64,000 nucleotides of DNA, taken from contig SPDP01000001.1 in NCBI GenBank assembly GCA_009360345.1, positions 1,612,001 through 1,676,000 of the forward strand, in the 5' to 3' direction. A model generated the notes under the pieces. It worked only from the letters and a program-made list of their open reading frames with translations. It searched no databases and had not been told where the DNA came from. Below, one piece after another: positions 1-7,342 of this stretch (within the stretch, counting starts at the first letter, position 1; every line of letters begins with the position of its first letter). Source of the stretch: Alcaligenaceae bacterium SAGV5. GTDB taxonomy: Bacteria > Pseudomonadota > Gammaproteobacteria > Burkholderiales > Burkholderiaceae_B. Position numbers and translations under genes: made by a program.

Positions 1-285
1 CCCCACGCCCCGCATCTGCGGCAGGCTGCCGAACAGCAATTGGTGGCGGCGATAGGGGTCCAGCCCTTCGGCTTCGGCAAGCCGCAGGCCGTTCAGCATG
101 GATTGCAGAGAAAGGTCGACCAGCTCGATGTCGCGGCCGATGCCGTCGGCGACCACACGGCCCAGGTTGACCGTGGCTTCCCTGGCCGCTCGCCTGGCAT
201 CCTGGCGGGTGTCGTATAGCGCGGCCGCGCATACCAGGCCGAAACACGCGACCACCAAGGTGGCCCATAACGTTAGCCAGCGCAT
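1..285 (-). CDS. N-terminal part of a membrane sensor protein (probable PDC-sensor diguanylate cyclase), cut by the window edge
   Basis: The 95 visible residues start at an ATG (283-285, read on minus) and run off the left edge. Residues 4-23 form one hydrophobic segment (LTLWATLVVACFGLVCAAAL). A charged stretch and then a helix follow with VADGIGRDIELVDLSLQSML. A signal anchor followed by this helix is typical of the periplasmic PDC/dCACHE sensor of membrane-bound GGDEF or EAL proteins. That output domain would lie outside the window, so the signalling function is inferred. A histidine kinase or chemoreceptor with the same type of sensor remains possible. Confidence 0.55.
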   Translation of the reverse strand, partial: MRWLTLWATLVVACFGLVCAAALYDTRQDARRAAREATVNLGRVVADGIGRDIELVDLSLQSMLNGLRLAEAEGLDPYRRHQLLFGSLPQMRGVG

Positions 286-502
286 GGACCGAACTACACA
301 GGTTACAAAAATTAACCGGGACTATACATCCAATGGGTGGCCGGCGGCACGCGTCTTGACGGTGATTTGCATTCTGGAGGTCCGGGGATGTCCCGCTCCC
401 CTCCCGCGCCCCCTTTCCGCCATCGGATAAAGGTCCCGGTGTTCGCCGGCCTGTGGCTGGAACACGCGCGGGAGCGGAATAGTCCGGGTGGAACGAGAGG
501 AA

Positions 503-836
503 TGGTGCGCCCGGCCGGAATCGAACCGGCACGCCTCACGGCCGCGGATTTTCTTACCCGCTACTGCTCGCGCAGCCGGATTGCGCAAAGCAATGCCGTT
601 TGGGGTCTGGACTCTGCCTTGACCATCGCGTCGCGCGGCAAGCTTGCCGCGCCAGCCTTAGGTCCCCGCCGTCGAGTCTCTACACACGCCCAGCGGCCAA
701 CCTCGGCCGCCTGCTTGGCTCGGCGTTCCCGTGCCAGGGGTTCACCGAATTTGACGGGTTCTACTCCCGGACTTTCGTCCAGGGCACTCCACTTTGTACG
801 GAAGTCCGCTACGTCTACCTGTTTCGTCACGGGCGC
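503..836 (-). tRNA. tRNA-Leu(UAA), interrupted by a group I intron
   Basis: The 5' exon is 836-802 and the 3' exon 552-503; joined they give an 85-nt tRNA with an encoded CCA. The acceptor GCGCCCG (836-830) pairs with CGGGCGC, followed by discriminator A and CCA. The D-stem is ACG/CGT. The anticodon stem GCGGA/TCCGC encloses the loop CTTAAAA, giving anticodon UAA. A class II variable arm and a T-arm GCCGG-TTCGATT-CCGGC follow. The exons join between U34 and A35 of the anticodon, the site used by group I introns of cyanobacterial tRNA-Leu(UAA). Without splicing this gene cannot give a normal leucine tRNA. No second copy is seen here. Confidence 0.93.
553..801 (-). ncRNA. Group I self-splicing intron inside tRNA-Leu(UAA)
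   Basis: All core helices can be drawn. P1 pairs exon ACTT|C (805-801) with GGAGT (790-786), with a U.G wobble at the 5' splice site. P2 is a GGAC-GAAA-GTCC hairpin (780-769). P3 pairs CCGTC (757-753) with GACGG (673-669). P4 pairs CGGTG with CGCCG. P7 pairs GACTC (678-674) with GAGTC (614-610). P8 carries a perfect 20-nt palindrome (633-652). P9.1 is CTGC-GCGA-GCAG (575-564). The intron ends in the required G (553). The core reads AAATTCGG, AACGCCGAGCCAAG, GTGTAGAGACT, ACCTAAGG and AAGGCA.AGTCCAG, close to the Azoarcus tRNA-Ile intron as I recall it. It is too short to carry a homing endonuclease. Confidence 0.92.
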
Positions 837-845
837 ACGGGCGGT

Positions 846-851
846 ATTGTA
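846..851 (-). promoter_or_regulatory. Probable -10 element of the tRNA-Leu gene
   Basis: Read on the minus strand the bases are TACAAT, five of six matches to the sigma70 -10 box, ending ten bases before the first tRNA base (836). No convincing -35 box is visible in the GC-rich DNA upstream, so this is a partial promoter call. Confidence 0.45.
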
Positions 852-889
852 GCCCATGCGCCCCGGCGCCCTCGCCCGCGCCAGCCGCG

Positions 890-2428
890 TTACGAATAGC
901 TCTGGCGCAGCACGTTCTTCTGGACCTTGCCCATGGTGTTGCGGGGCAGTTCTGACACCACGTGGATGCGCTTGGGCACCTTGAAGTTGGCGATCCTGGC
1001 CTTGAGTTCGGCGATCATGGCCGCCTCGTCCAGGCTGGCGCCCGGCTTGGGCACGACCACCGCCATCACCGCCTCGCCGAAGTCGGGATGCGGCACGCCG
1101 ATGACGGCGCTTTCCTCCACGCCCGGCATGTCATCCAGGAAGCTCTCGATTTCCTTCGGGTAGACGTTGAAGCCACCCGAGATGATGAGATCCTTGCTGC
1201 GGCCCACGATGGACAGATAGCCGTCGGGCACGCTGGCGCCGCCGGACTCCCCGCCCCAGCGGCCGACGTCGCCGGTCTTGAACCAGCCGTCCGGCGTGAA
1301 CTCCTCCCTCGTTTTCTCGGGCATGCGCCAATAGCCCTTGAAGACGTTGGGGCCGCGAACCTGGATATTGCCGATCTGGCCCGGCGGGCACGTCTCGCCG
1401 GCGTCGTCGACCACCCGCGCCGACACGCCCGGCAGCGGCTGGCCCACGGTACCGCCCAGGCGCTCGCCCAGGGCGGGATCGTAGGGGTTCGAGACCAGCA
1501 TGACGGTCTCGCTCATGCCGTAGCGCTCGAGAATGGTGTGGCCCGTGCGCTCCCGGAAGGCGTTGAAGGTTTCCATCAGGAGCGGCGCCGACCCTGACAC
1601 GAAAAGCCGCATGTTGCGGCAGGTATCCCGCCCGAACGCCGGCTCGGCCAGCAGCCGCACGTAGTAGGTCGGCACGCCCATCATGACCGTGCAACGCGGC
1701 AGCAGGCGCAGCGCGGCGGCCACGTCCAGCCTGGGCAGCCAGATCATCCTGGCGCCGGCCAGCAGCGCGCCGTGCGCGGCCACGAACAGCCCGTGCACAT
1801 GGAAGATGGGCAGCATGTGCAACAGCACGTCGTCGGCGCGCCAGCCCCAGTATTCGTGCAGCACGCGAGCGTTGGAAGCCAGGTTGCCGTGGGTCAGCAT
1901 CGCCCCCTTGCTGCGCCCCGTCGTGCCCGAGGTGTACAGGATGGCCGCGAGGTCGTCCGCGGCGCGCGCGGCCACCGCCGGCTCGGCCGAGGCCTGGGCG
2001 GCGGCATCCAGCAGCGTGCCGGTGCGATCGTCATCCAGCGTGTAGACATGACGCGTTCCGGCGCGCCGTGCGCAGCGCTGCACCCATTCCAGGTTCTTGC
2101 TGGCGCAGACCACCACCGAAGGCTCGGCATCCCCCAGGAAGTAATCGATCTCGGCTTCCTGGTAGGCGGTATTCAACGGCAGGTAGACATAGCCCGCGCG
2201 CAGGGTCGCCAGGTAGAACAGCAGCGCCTCCGGGGATTTCTCGGCATGGACCGCCACGCGGGCGCCGTGGGGTAGATCCAGTGAACGCAACAGGTTCGCC
2301 ATGCGCGCCGTATGGGTCTCGACATCGCGCCAGGTATAGTCGCCGGCACCGGGCGCCTCGATGCAGACCGCATCGCGGTCGGCGGGAAAACCGGAAGCCA
2401 GCAGGGTGTAGAGATTTTCGTCTTTCAT
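890..2428 (-). CDS. matB: Malonyl-CoA synthetase (AMP-forming acyl-CoA ligase, MatB type)
   Basis: This 512-aa member of the ANL adenylating family would join malonate to CoA through an acyl-AMP intermediate in the cytoplasm. The ATP-binding motif YTSGTTGRSKGAM lies near residues 165-177. GYWRMPEKTREEFTPDGWFKTGD and the C-terminal NTMGKVQK with the catalytic lysine follow. The region around residues 75-100 (ATLRAGYVYLPLNTAYQ..EIDYFLGDAEP) is characteristic of MatB rather than long-chain ligases. Its ATG overlaps the stop of the upstream enoyl-CoA hydratase by four bases (ATGA), so translation is probably coupled. The upstream Bug receptor gene fits uptake of a dicarboxylate, but the substrate is inferred. 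Confidence 0.82.
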   Translation of the reverse strand: MKDENLYTLLASGFPADRDAVCIEAPGAGDYTWRDVETHTARMANLLRSLDLPHGARVAVHAEKSPEALLFYLATLRAGYVYLPLNTAYQEAEIDYFLGDAEPSVVVCASKNLEWVQRCARRAGTRHVYTLDDDRTGTLLDAAAQASAEPAVAARAADDLAAILYTSGTTGRSKGAMLTHGNLASNARVLHEYWGWRADDVLLHMLPIFHVHGLFVAAHGALLAGARMIWLPRLDVAAALRLLPRCTVMMGVPTYYVRLLAEPAFGRDTCRNMRLFVSGSAPLLMETFNAFRERTGHTILERYGMSETVMLVSNPYDPALGERLGGTVGQPLPGVSARVVDDAGETCPPGQIGNIQVRGPNVFKGYWRMPEKTREEFTPDGWFKTGDVGRWGGESGGASVPDGYLSIVGRSKDLIISGGFNVYPKEIESFLDDMPGVEESAVIGVPHPDFGEAVMAVVVPKPGASLDEAAMIAELKARIANFKVPKRIHVVSELPRNTMGKVQKNVLRQSYS

Positions 2429-3267
2429 CTATCTTCTTCGATACGGGAAGGTGAAGCGTCGCCGCCGAACACGGGGGGGCGCCCTTCGAGGAACGCCGCC
2501 ACGCCTTCGCGGTGATCGCGGGTATCGCTATAGGAAAAGAATGCCGCCAGTTCAGCCTCCTGCAGCGGCTCCGGCCGCTGCAGGCGCCGCACCATGCGCT
2601 TGTTGAGGGTCGCCGCCAGCGGCGCGCCCGCGGCGATCCGGGCCAGGGTGCGCGCCAACTCGGCCTCCAGTTCGGCATCGTCCACCACGCGGGTCAGGAG
2701 CCCCTTGGCAAGGGCCTCGGCGGCATCCAGGATGCGGCCTTCCAGCAACAACTCCAGCGCCACCGCGCGGCCGGCCACCGCCAGCAGGCCGGCAAGCTCG
2801 GCCGGCGCCATGGGAAAGCCCAGCCGCGCGATGGGTGCGCCCACCCGGGTACTCCGGGCGGCGATGCGCAGGTCGCAGCAGCATGCGATTTCAAGGCCGC
2901 CGCCCACGCAGGCGCCCTGCACCAGCGCCACCGTGGGCCACGGGCAATCGTCGATCGCCCGCAGCGCCGGCGCGATGACCTGCTCGTGGTAGCGGCGCAC
3001 CGCCTCGACGCCGCTGCGCTCCACCGGGAATTCGCCGATGTCGGCGCCGGCCGCGAAATGGCCGCCGGCGCCCCGGATGACGACGGCGCGCAGGGCCGGC
3101 AGGTTGGCCGCGTCCCGCATCGCCGTGGCCAGCGCGCGCCACATCCCGGCGGTCAGCGCATTGAGCTTGCCCGCGTGCGCGAGGGTCAGCGTCAGGACAC
3201 CGCCCGCTCTCGACACGTCGATCCGGCCCCGCGCGGGCGCAGGATTCATGGCTGCGGCCTCGTCCAT
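2425..3267 (-). CDS. Enoyl-CoA hydratase/isomerase family protein
   Basis: This 280-aa crotonase-fold protein should hydrate, isomerise or hydrolyse a CoA thioester. Both oxyanion-hole segments are present: GGHFAAGADIGEF around residue 70 and QGACVGGGLEIACCCDLRIA around 110. The chosen ATG (3267-3265) shares its A with the stop of the upstream Bug gene (TGATG); a second ATG six codons later is also possible. The 3' end overlaps matB by four bases. Crotonases have many reactions and the catalytic acids cannot be assigned with certainty by eye, so no specific reaction is given. The operon context suggests acyl-CoA metabolism fed by malonate or a related acid. Confidence 0.8.
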   Translation of the reverse strand: MDEAAAMNPAPARGRIDVSRAGGVLTLTLAHAGKLNALTAGMWRALATAMRDAANLPALRAVVIRGAGGHFAAGADIGEFPVERSGVEAVRRYHEQVIAPALRAIDDCPWPTVALVQGACVGGGLEIACCCDLRIAARSTRVGAPIARLGFPMAPAELAGLLAVAGRAVALELLLEGRILDAAEALAKGLLTRVVDDAELEAELARTLARIAAGAPLAATLNKRMVRRLQRPEPLQEAELAAFFSYSDTRDHREGVAAFLEGRPPVFGGDASPSRIEEDR

Positions 3268-4030
3268 CAATCGGCCTTGATGCCCGCGTCCCTGGAGACC
3301 TTGGCCCAGCGCTGCACTTCCTCGTGCAGATACTTGCCGAACTCGGCGCTGGTATAGCGCGGCACCTCGGAACCGTTGCTCAGCCAAACCTTCTTGATCT
3401 CGGGCGAGCCAAGCGCCTTCTGGACCTCGGCGTACATGCGCTCGACGATGGGCTGGGGGGTGCCCTTGGGTGCCCACATCGCATACCAGGTCGAGACCTC
3501 GTAGCCCGGCAAGCCGGCCTCGGCAGCGGTGGGCACGTCGGGAAAGGCGGACGACCGCTGCGATGCCGCCACCGCCAGAGGCTTGATCTTGCCGCCCCGG
3601 ATATGCTGGGCCGACGACCCCAGGCCGTCGAAGGCCAGGTCGACCTGGCTGCCCATCAGCGCGAGCAGCATGGGGCCGGCGCCGGTGTACGGCACGTGCG
3701 CGATGTCCACGCCGGCCTGGAGCTTGAACAATTCCCCGGCCAGGTGATGGGAGGTCCCGTTGCCCGCCGACCCGAAATTGAGCTTGCCCGGCTGGCTGCG
3801 CGCCTGGGCGATCAGCCCTTTCAGGTCATTGAAGGGTGCGGTCGGCGCCGCGACGATGATCTGCGGTGGCTGCGCGATGAGCGTGACAGGCACGAAATCC
3901 TTCTCGATATCGTAGGTCAGCCCCTTGTAGAACGACGGCGCGATGGCATGATGCGCCCCGCCCACGAAAAAAGTGTAGCCATCCGGCTGGGCACGCGCGG
4001 CGATCGCCGCCCCCACGGTGCCACCCGGGC
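3267..4030 (-). pseudogene. Bug/TctC-type tripartite tricarboxylate receptor, 5' end missing
   Basis: The readable part covers about 255 residues of a family that is normally about 320-330 residues long. It matches from the conserved GGTVGAAIAARAQPDGYTF segment, through GLTYDIEKDFVPV, NFGSAGNGTSHHLAGELFK and VPYTGAGPMLLALMGSQVD, to the C-terminus. The signal peptide and the first 70 or so residues (usually the YP.KP.R.IVPF.PGG region) are absent. Upstream of the GTG at 4016 the frame stays open for a few codons and then runs into an unrelated + strand gene. No ATG start or signal peptide exists, so the product cannot reach the periplasm. The remaining frame is undamaged, which suggests recent loss or an assembly join. 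Confidence 0.8.
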
Positions 4031-4663
4031 GGGGGAAGCGGGACCCTGCACTATCTGAACGATTTCATCGGCGTGGATGCCGGCGGCGCGGTGACGTTCT
4101 TCGACATGACGAAGTACATGAAATTCGTCGCCACGCAAGCCCGGCTCAAGTCCGTGCCGGCTTTTGACCGGAGCGGCCAAAGCGGGACCGCAGCGGGGGC
4201 CGTGACCACTGACGGCGCCGGCACCGTCAACAACGCCGGTGGCGAGTCCAACCTGTTCGGCAACGCCATTCAGGTTTATTCCAATTTCACCGAGTACGGC
4301 TGGAACCACAACGATGGCGCCAATGGTACCGACAGGCAGGACGGGGTCGGCCTGGCCAGTACCGGATACAGCTGGGCCGCCAATCCCCAGCGGGAGTTCT
4401 TGCTGAACCAGTACAAGATGATCAACGCGCTGCCGTACGTCGGCAAGACCGATGGCATTACGCCGCACTGGCGCATCCGCGTGGGCGCGCGGGATCGCGA
4501 TACGTCCTTTACCGTCGCCTACAACCTCAGCCGCGCGCTGAAGGCCGATCCCAAGGTCAAGGACATCGACTACGCCCTTCAGTGGGACCAGGGCCACGCC
4601 GGCAATTACGACGTGCAGGAGGCGATGGCCTGGGTCGATCGAGTGCTGGCCGCGGCTGAGTAA
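4031..4663 (+). pseudogene. C-terminal fragment of a subtype-B tannase-like alpha/beta hydrolase
   Basis: The frame is open from the junction near 4031 (GSGTLHYLNDFIGVDAGG) to the stop at 4663, about 210 residues. The text FFDMTKYMKFVATQARLKS, FTEYGWNHND, APHW-like TPHWRIRVGARDRDTSF and WDQGHAGNYDVQEAMAWVD resembles the C-terminal part of bacterial subtype-B tannases/feruloyl esterases. It contains the regions expected for the catalytic Asp (GARDRD) and His (GHAG). The N-terminal half with the serine nucleophile elbow is missing. A GTG at 4073 could start translation, but there is no ribosome site and no complete active site. The 5' ends of this gene and of the Bug gene are both lost at the same point. 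Confidence 0.72.
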
Positions 4664-4844
4664 GTTGAAGGGCGGTGCGGCGCGGCTCCGGCTGCCCGCA
4701 CCCGCGACGCCCTGTCGTATTTCCCCGCGCAATCCCCATCGCTGTCCGCGGCATCGACCGTCCGGCAAATCGCGTGTCTCCTGGCGCTGCCTTGCCATGC
4801 GTCGCCCCGCTCCGTCTTGGTCCGGGCCGGCTGCCTGGGCTGGT

Positions 4845-4874
4845 TTGGCATACAGGCTCATTGGGCGCTATGTT
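4845..4874 (+). promoter_or_regulatory. Possible sigma70 promoter for the aldolase gene
   Basis: TTGGCA (4845-4850) and TATGTT (4869-4874) are separated by 18 bases and lie about 90 bases upstream of the aldolase start. The remaining 300 bases between the tannase fragment (stop 4663) and the aldolase show no gene that I can support. Confidence 0.35.
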
Positions 4875-4964
4875 ATGCCCTGCGCGCAGACCCGGCATCC
4901 GGAGCATGGTCTGGCTCGAGATCCGTTCCGCGGTTTTTAGACAGCAATGAGGTTCGACATAACA

Positions 4965-5771
4965 ATGCTTCCCATCAATCATTTCAAGCGGGCTCTGCGT
5001 TCTGGTTCGGCGCAGCTCGGCGTCTGGTCCACGATTCCATCACCGTACATTTCCGAGCTGATCGCCGGGGCGGGCTATGACTGGGTGTTGATCGATTCGG
5101 AGCACACGCCGACTGACGTGCCTTTGGTGCTCAACCAACTCCAGGCGGTGTCCGGCGCGATAGCCAAGCCCGGCACGGTACCGAGTCATCCGATTGTCCG
5201 CCCGGCCTGGAATGATCCCGTATTGATCAAGCGTTACCTGGACGTGGGCGCCCAGACGCTCTTGCTGCCGTTCGTACAGAACGCAGAGGAAGCACGCGCC
5301 GCCGTCAGCGCGACGCGGTACGCCCCCCATGGAATCCGGGGCATGGGAGGCTCGACGCGCGCGTCCAATTTTGGCCGCATTCCCGATTATGTAGATCGCG
5401 CCGCGGACGAACTATGCGTCTTGGTGCAAGTGGAGACCATGCAGGCACTCGACCAGATCGAACGCATTGCCGACGTCGAAGGCGTCGACGGCATCTTCAT
5501 CGGTCCCGCTGATCTTTCCGCCAGCATGGGGTTTCCTGGAAAATCCAGGCATCCCGACGTCACCCGGGCCATCGACGATGCCATTCGCCGCATCCGGGCC
5601 TGCGGAAAGGCGCCCGGCATCATGATGACCGATGAAGAGCGCGCTCGTGAATGCCTGGCCCTGGGGGCGCAATTCGTTGCCGTAGCGATAGACACGGTGC
5701 TTTTGCGGGATGGCCTGGACATCACGCTCGCGCAATATCGCGACTGTCCGCAACGGACCTCCGCGTACTAG
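4965..5771 (+). CDS. HpaI/HpcH-type class II 2-keto-3-deoxy acid aldolase
   Basis: This protein of about 268 residues is a metal-dependent aldolase of the HpaI family, which splits 2-keto-3-deoxy or 4-hydroxy-2-oxo acids to pyruvate and an aldehyde. Motifs in order are LGVWSTIPSPYISELIAGAGYDW, the histidine of DSEHTP, the arginine of VRPAWNDPVLIKRYLDVGAQTLLLP, the metal glutamate of VQVETM, and the metal aspartate of GIFIGPADLSASMG. I chose the ATG at 4965 because the alternative ATG at 4947 supplies the GAGG ribosome site upstream of it and the family begins near LPxNHFKRAL. It stands alone, so the natural substrate cannot be read from neighbours. Confidence 0.85.
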   Translation: MLPINHFKRALRSGSAQLGVWSTIPSPYISELIAGAGYDWVLIDSEHTPTDVPLVLNQLQAVSGAIAKPGTVPSHPIVRPAWNDPVLIKRYLDVGAQTLLLPFVQNAEEARAAVSATRYAPHGIRGMGGSTRASNFGRIPDYVDRAADELCVLVQVETMQALDQIERIADVEGVDGIFIGPADLSASMGFPGKSRHPDVTRAIDDAIRRIRACGKAPGIMMTDEERARECLALGAQFVAVAIDTVLLRDGLDITLAQYRDCPQRTSAY

Positions 5772-5876
5772 GGCTTGCCACGCCGGATCGCCGCTGGTGT
5801 CGCGGGGCTGTCCGGCCACCGCCCATCGAGCGTCGCCGGGACCGGCCAACATTTCCATACCGTAAAGCCAGCATCG

Positions 5877-6404
5877 ATGTTCCATATGCAGTATTCGAAT
5901 ACCTTCAAGCGTGTCGTATCCAGGAGTTCCTTCATCAAGCATCTGGCGGGCGGTCTGGCGCTGGCCCTGCCGGGCATTGTCCTGGCCCAGGTCTGTACCG
6001 TCACGTCCGTCCATGACGGCGACACGATGCGCTTGATGTGTCCGTCGCAGAAGAAAAGCATGGCGGTGCGCCTGGAGCGGATCGATGCGCCGGAGATCGG
6101 CCAGGCCGGCGGGATCGCTTCGCGCGATTTCCTGCGGGCGCTGTGTCCGGTCGGCTCGCAGGCCCGGCTGTCGCGCCATGGCAAGGATCGCTATGGGCGC
6201 ACGCTGGGCGACGTCGATTGCGGCCATGGCAGTGTGCAGGACACCATGCTTCGCCATGGGCAGGCCTGGGTCTATCCCAAGTTCATCACCCAACGCGCGC
6301 TGGTCGATCTGCAGGGGCAGGCGAAGGCGGGACGGCGCGGGTTGTGGGCCTTGCCGGCGCCGGTGGCGCCGTGGGAGTACCGGCGGCGAGACAAGCGCCT
6401 GTAG
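5877..6404 (+). CDS. Exported thermonuclease (staphylococcal nuclease-like)
   Basis: The 175-aa protein has a basic start and a hydrophobic core (HLAGGLALALPGIVLA) that looks like a Sec signal peptide cleaved near residue 38. The SNase fold follows with the calcium aspartates in VHDGDT (about 47-49) and IDAPE (70). The catalytic Arg65, Glu73 and Arg108 lie in VRLERIDAPE and DRYGRTLG. All catalytic residues of the family are therefore present, and it should hydrolyse DNA and RNA in the periplasm or outside the cell. An alternative ATG lies three codons later. A small hairpin follows the stop and separates it from the convergent acetyltransferase gene. Confidence 0.87.
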   Translation: MFHMQYSNTFKRVVSRSSFIKHLAGGLALALPGIVLAQVCTVTSVHDGDTMRLMCPSQKKSMAVRLERIDAPEIGQAGGIASRDFLRALCPVGSQARLSRHGKDRYGRTLGDVDCGHGSVQDTMLRHGQAWVYPKFITQRALVDLQGQAKAGRRGLWALPAPVAPWEYRRRDKRL

Positions 6405-6408
6405 GCGC

Positions 6409-6424
6409 GATGCGTCCGCGCATC
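6409..6424. terminator. Short hairpin between convergent genes
   Basis: GATGCG-TCCG-CGCATC is a perfect 6-bp stem just after the nuclease stop and touching the end of the acetyltransferase gene. There is no U-tract, so intrinsic termination is uncertain. Confidence 0.35.
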
Positions 6425-6929
6425 AGGCCGCTATGTGGAAGGCTTCGTGGTACGCCACGGTCCCGCCACTACTGGCTTGCGTGAACCGGATGACCTGGAA
6501 GTATTCCGGCGGGACGCCGGGCAGCACGAACGCCGGATCGGTCCTGAACCCGAAGCGGCCGTAGTAGCCGGGCTCGCCCAGCACGACGCAACCGGCCGCG
6601 TGGCGCTGGCGGAGCGTGTCGAGCGCCCGCGCGACCAGGCGTCCGCCCGTGCCCCGGCCCTGGTGTCCGGGCGCCACGGCAAGCGGGCCGAGGCCGTACC
6701 ACCCTGGTGTCCGGGAGGACAGGGCCACGGGGGACAGGGCCAGGTGGCCCACCACGGATCCCCGCGTTTCCGCGACGAGTGAAAGCGCCAGCGCACCCGC
6801 GTCGCGCAGGGCGGCGACGATCTGCGCTTCGGTGCCGCTGGCATGGGGAGCCGTCGCGAAGGCGCGGGCGATCACGCTGGCAATGGCCGGGATGTCTTCC
6901 GGCGTTTCCGGACGGATGTGCGGATTCAT
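6423..6929 (-). CDS. GNAT-family N-acetyltransferase (YhbS-like)
   Basis: The 168-aa protein begins IRPETPEDIPAIASVIARAF and has the acetyl-CoA binding loop at LAVAPGHQGRGTGGRL (Q/R-x-x-G-x-G type). VVLGEPGYYGRFGFRTDP follows, typical of the YhbS/COG3153 branch. It should transfer an acetyl group from acetyl-CoA to an amine; the substrate is unknown. Its ATG overlaps the stop of the upstream Cys-rich exported protein by four bases (ATGA), so the two are probably translated together. Confidence 0.85.
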   Translation of the reverse strand: MNPHIRPETPEDIPAIASVIARAFATAPHASGTEAQIVAALRDAGALALSLVAETRGSVVGHLALSPVALSSRTPGWYGLGPLAVAPGHQGRGTGGRLVARALDTLRQRHAAGCVVLGEPGYYGRFGFRTDPAFVLPGVPPEYFQVIRFTQASSGGTVAYHEAFHIAA

Positions 6930-7204
6930 GGTGAAGGCAGGCCGGTGCGCGAGCGTGCGTCGGCCGGGCCTTCCTGCCGGGGGCGCGAGAGAACGGGCGT
7001 GGCCGGGCCGGCGTCGGGACCGGCCTTCCCGGGCATGGCCGGTCCGGTGCTTCCGGTGGGAGCGGGAAGTTTTTCCCTGAGGAGGCAAGCCTGGGATGGG
7101 CTGATGCAGGTCTGTCCGCATGGCTTGGCGTTTTTCTTGCAGCTCGTGGCCTGGGCGGGGCCGGTCATGGCAAGCAGGGCGGCGAGGAGAAGCAGGATGC
7201 GCAC
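6926..7204 (-). CDS. Small exported Cys-rich protein
   Basis: I chose a GTG start at 7204 with GGAG about nine bases upstream. The 92 residues begin with a signal peptide (VRILLLLAALLAMTGPAQA). The mature start carries CKKNAKPCGQTCISPSQACL, four cysteines in the pattern C-x6-C-x3-C-x6-C. The remaining 50 residues are Pro/Gly/Ala-rich and probably disordered. Similar K-x-CG-x-x-CI motifs occur in many short proteobacterial exported proteins, sometimes next to or fused with nucleases; I do not know a proven function. The four cysteines suggest two disulfides or a metal site in the periplasm. The gene overlaps the acetyltransferase start. Confidence 0.65.
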   Translation of the reverse strand: MRILLLLAALLAMTGPAQATSCKKNAKPCGQTCISPSQACLLREKLPAPTGSTGPAMPGKAGPDAGPATPVLSRPRQEGPADARSRTGLPSP

Positions 7205-7282
7205 GTCTCGGGTCTCCAGATGGACGGCGGGGGAGCGCAGGAGACTATAAGCCACGCCGCGAAGAAAGGGGGCGGCGGCCGT

Positions 7283-7342
7283 GGAGTTGGGTTGCATGCG
7301 AACTAATTGTTTGGGAAAATGGTTCGCATGCAACCTAACTCC
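7283..7342. promoter_or_regulatory. 60-bp near-perfect palindrome between the Cys-rich and MarR genes
   Basis: The arms GGAGTTGGGTTGCATGCGAAC (7283-7303) and its inverse complement (7322-7342) match at 20 of 21 positions around an 18-bp centre. The inner 13 bp (GTTGCATGCGAAC / GTTCGCATGCAAC) match perfectly. TTGCAT in each arm could serve as a -35 box, with GAAAAT (7315-7320) as a -10 box on the + strand. The right arm ends directly at the proposed MarR start codon. It is the obvious autoregulatory operator for MarR and could also control the divergent Cys-rich gene. Confidence 0.75.

Noticed and set aside
553..801. Homing endonuclease or intron-encoded protein
   Set aside because: The intron is only 249 nt and all of it is used by structural helices; no LAGLIDADG or GIY-YIG motif can fit.
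503..836. Integration site of a genomic island at the tRNA gene
   Set aside because: tRNA 3' ends are common attachment sites, but no integrase, direct repeat of the 3' exon or phage gene is seen on either side.
337..899. Several overlapping short protein frames across the tRNA-intron region
   Set aside because: They overlap the tRNA exons and intron core helices and have no ribosome sites or motifs.
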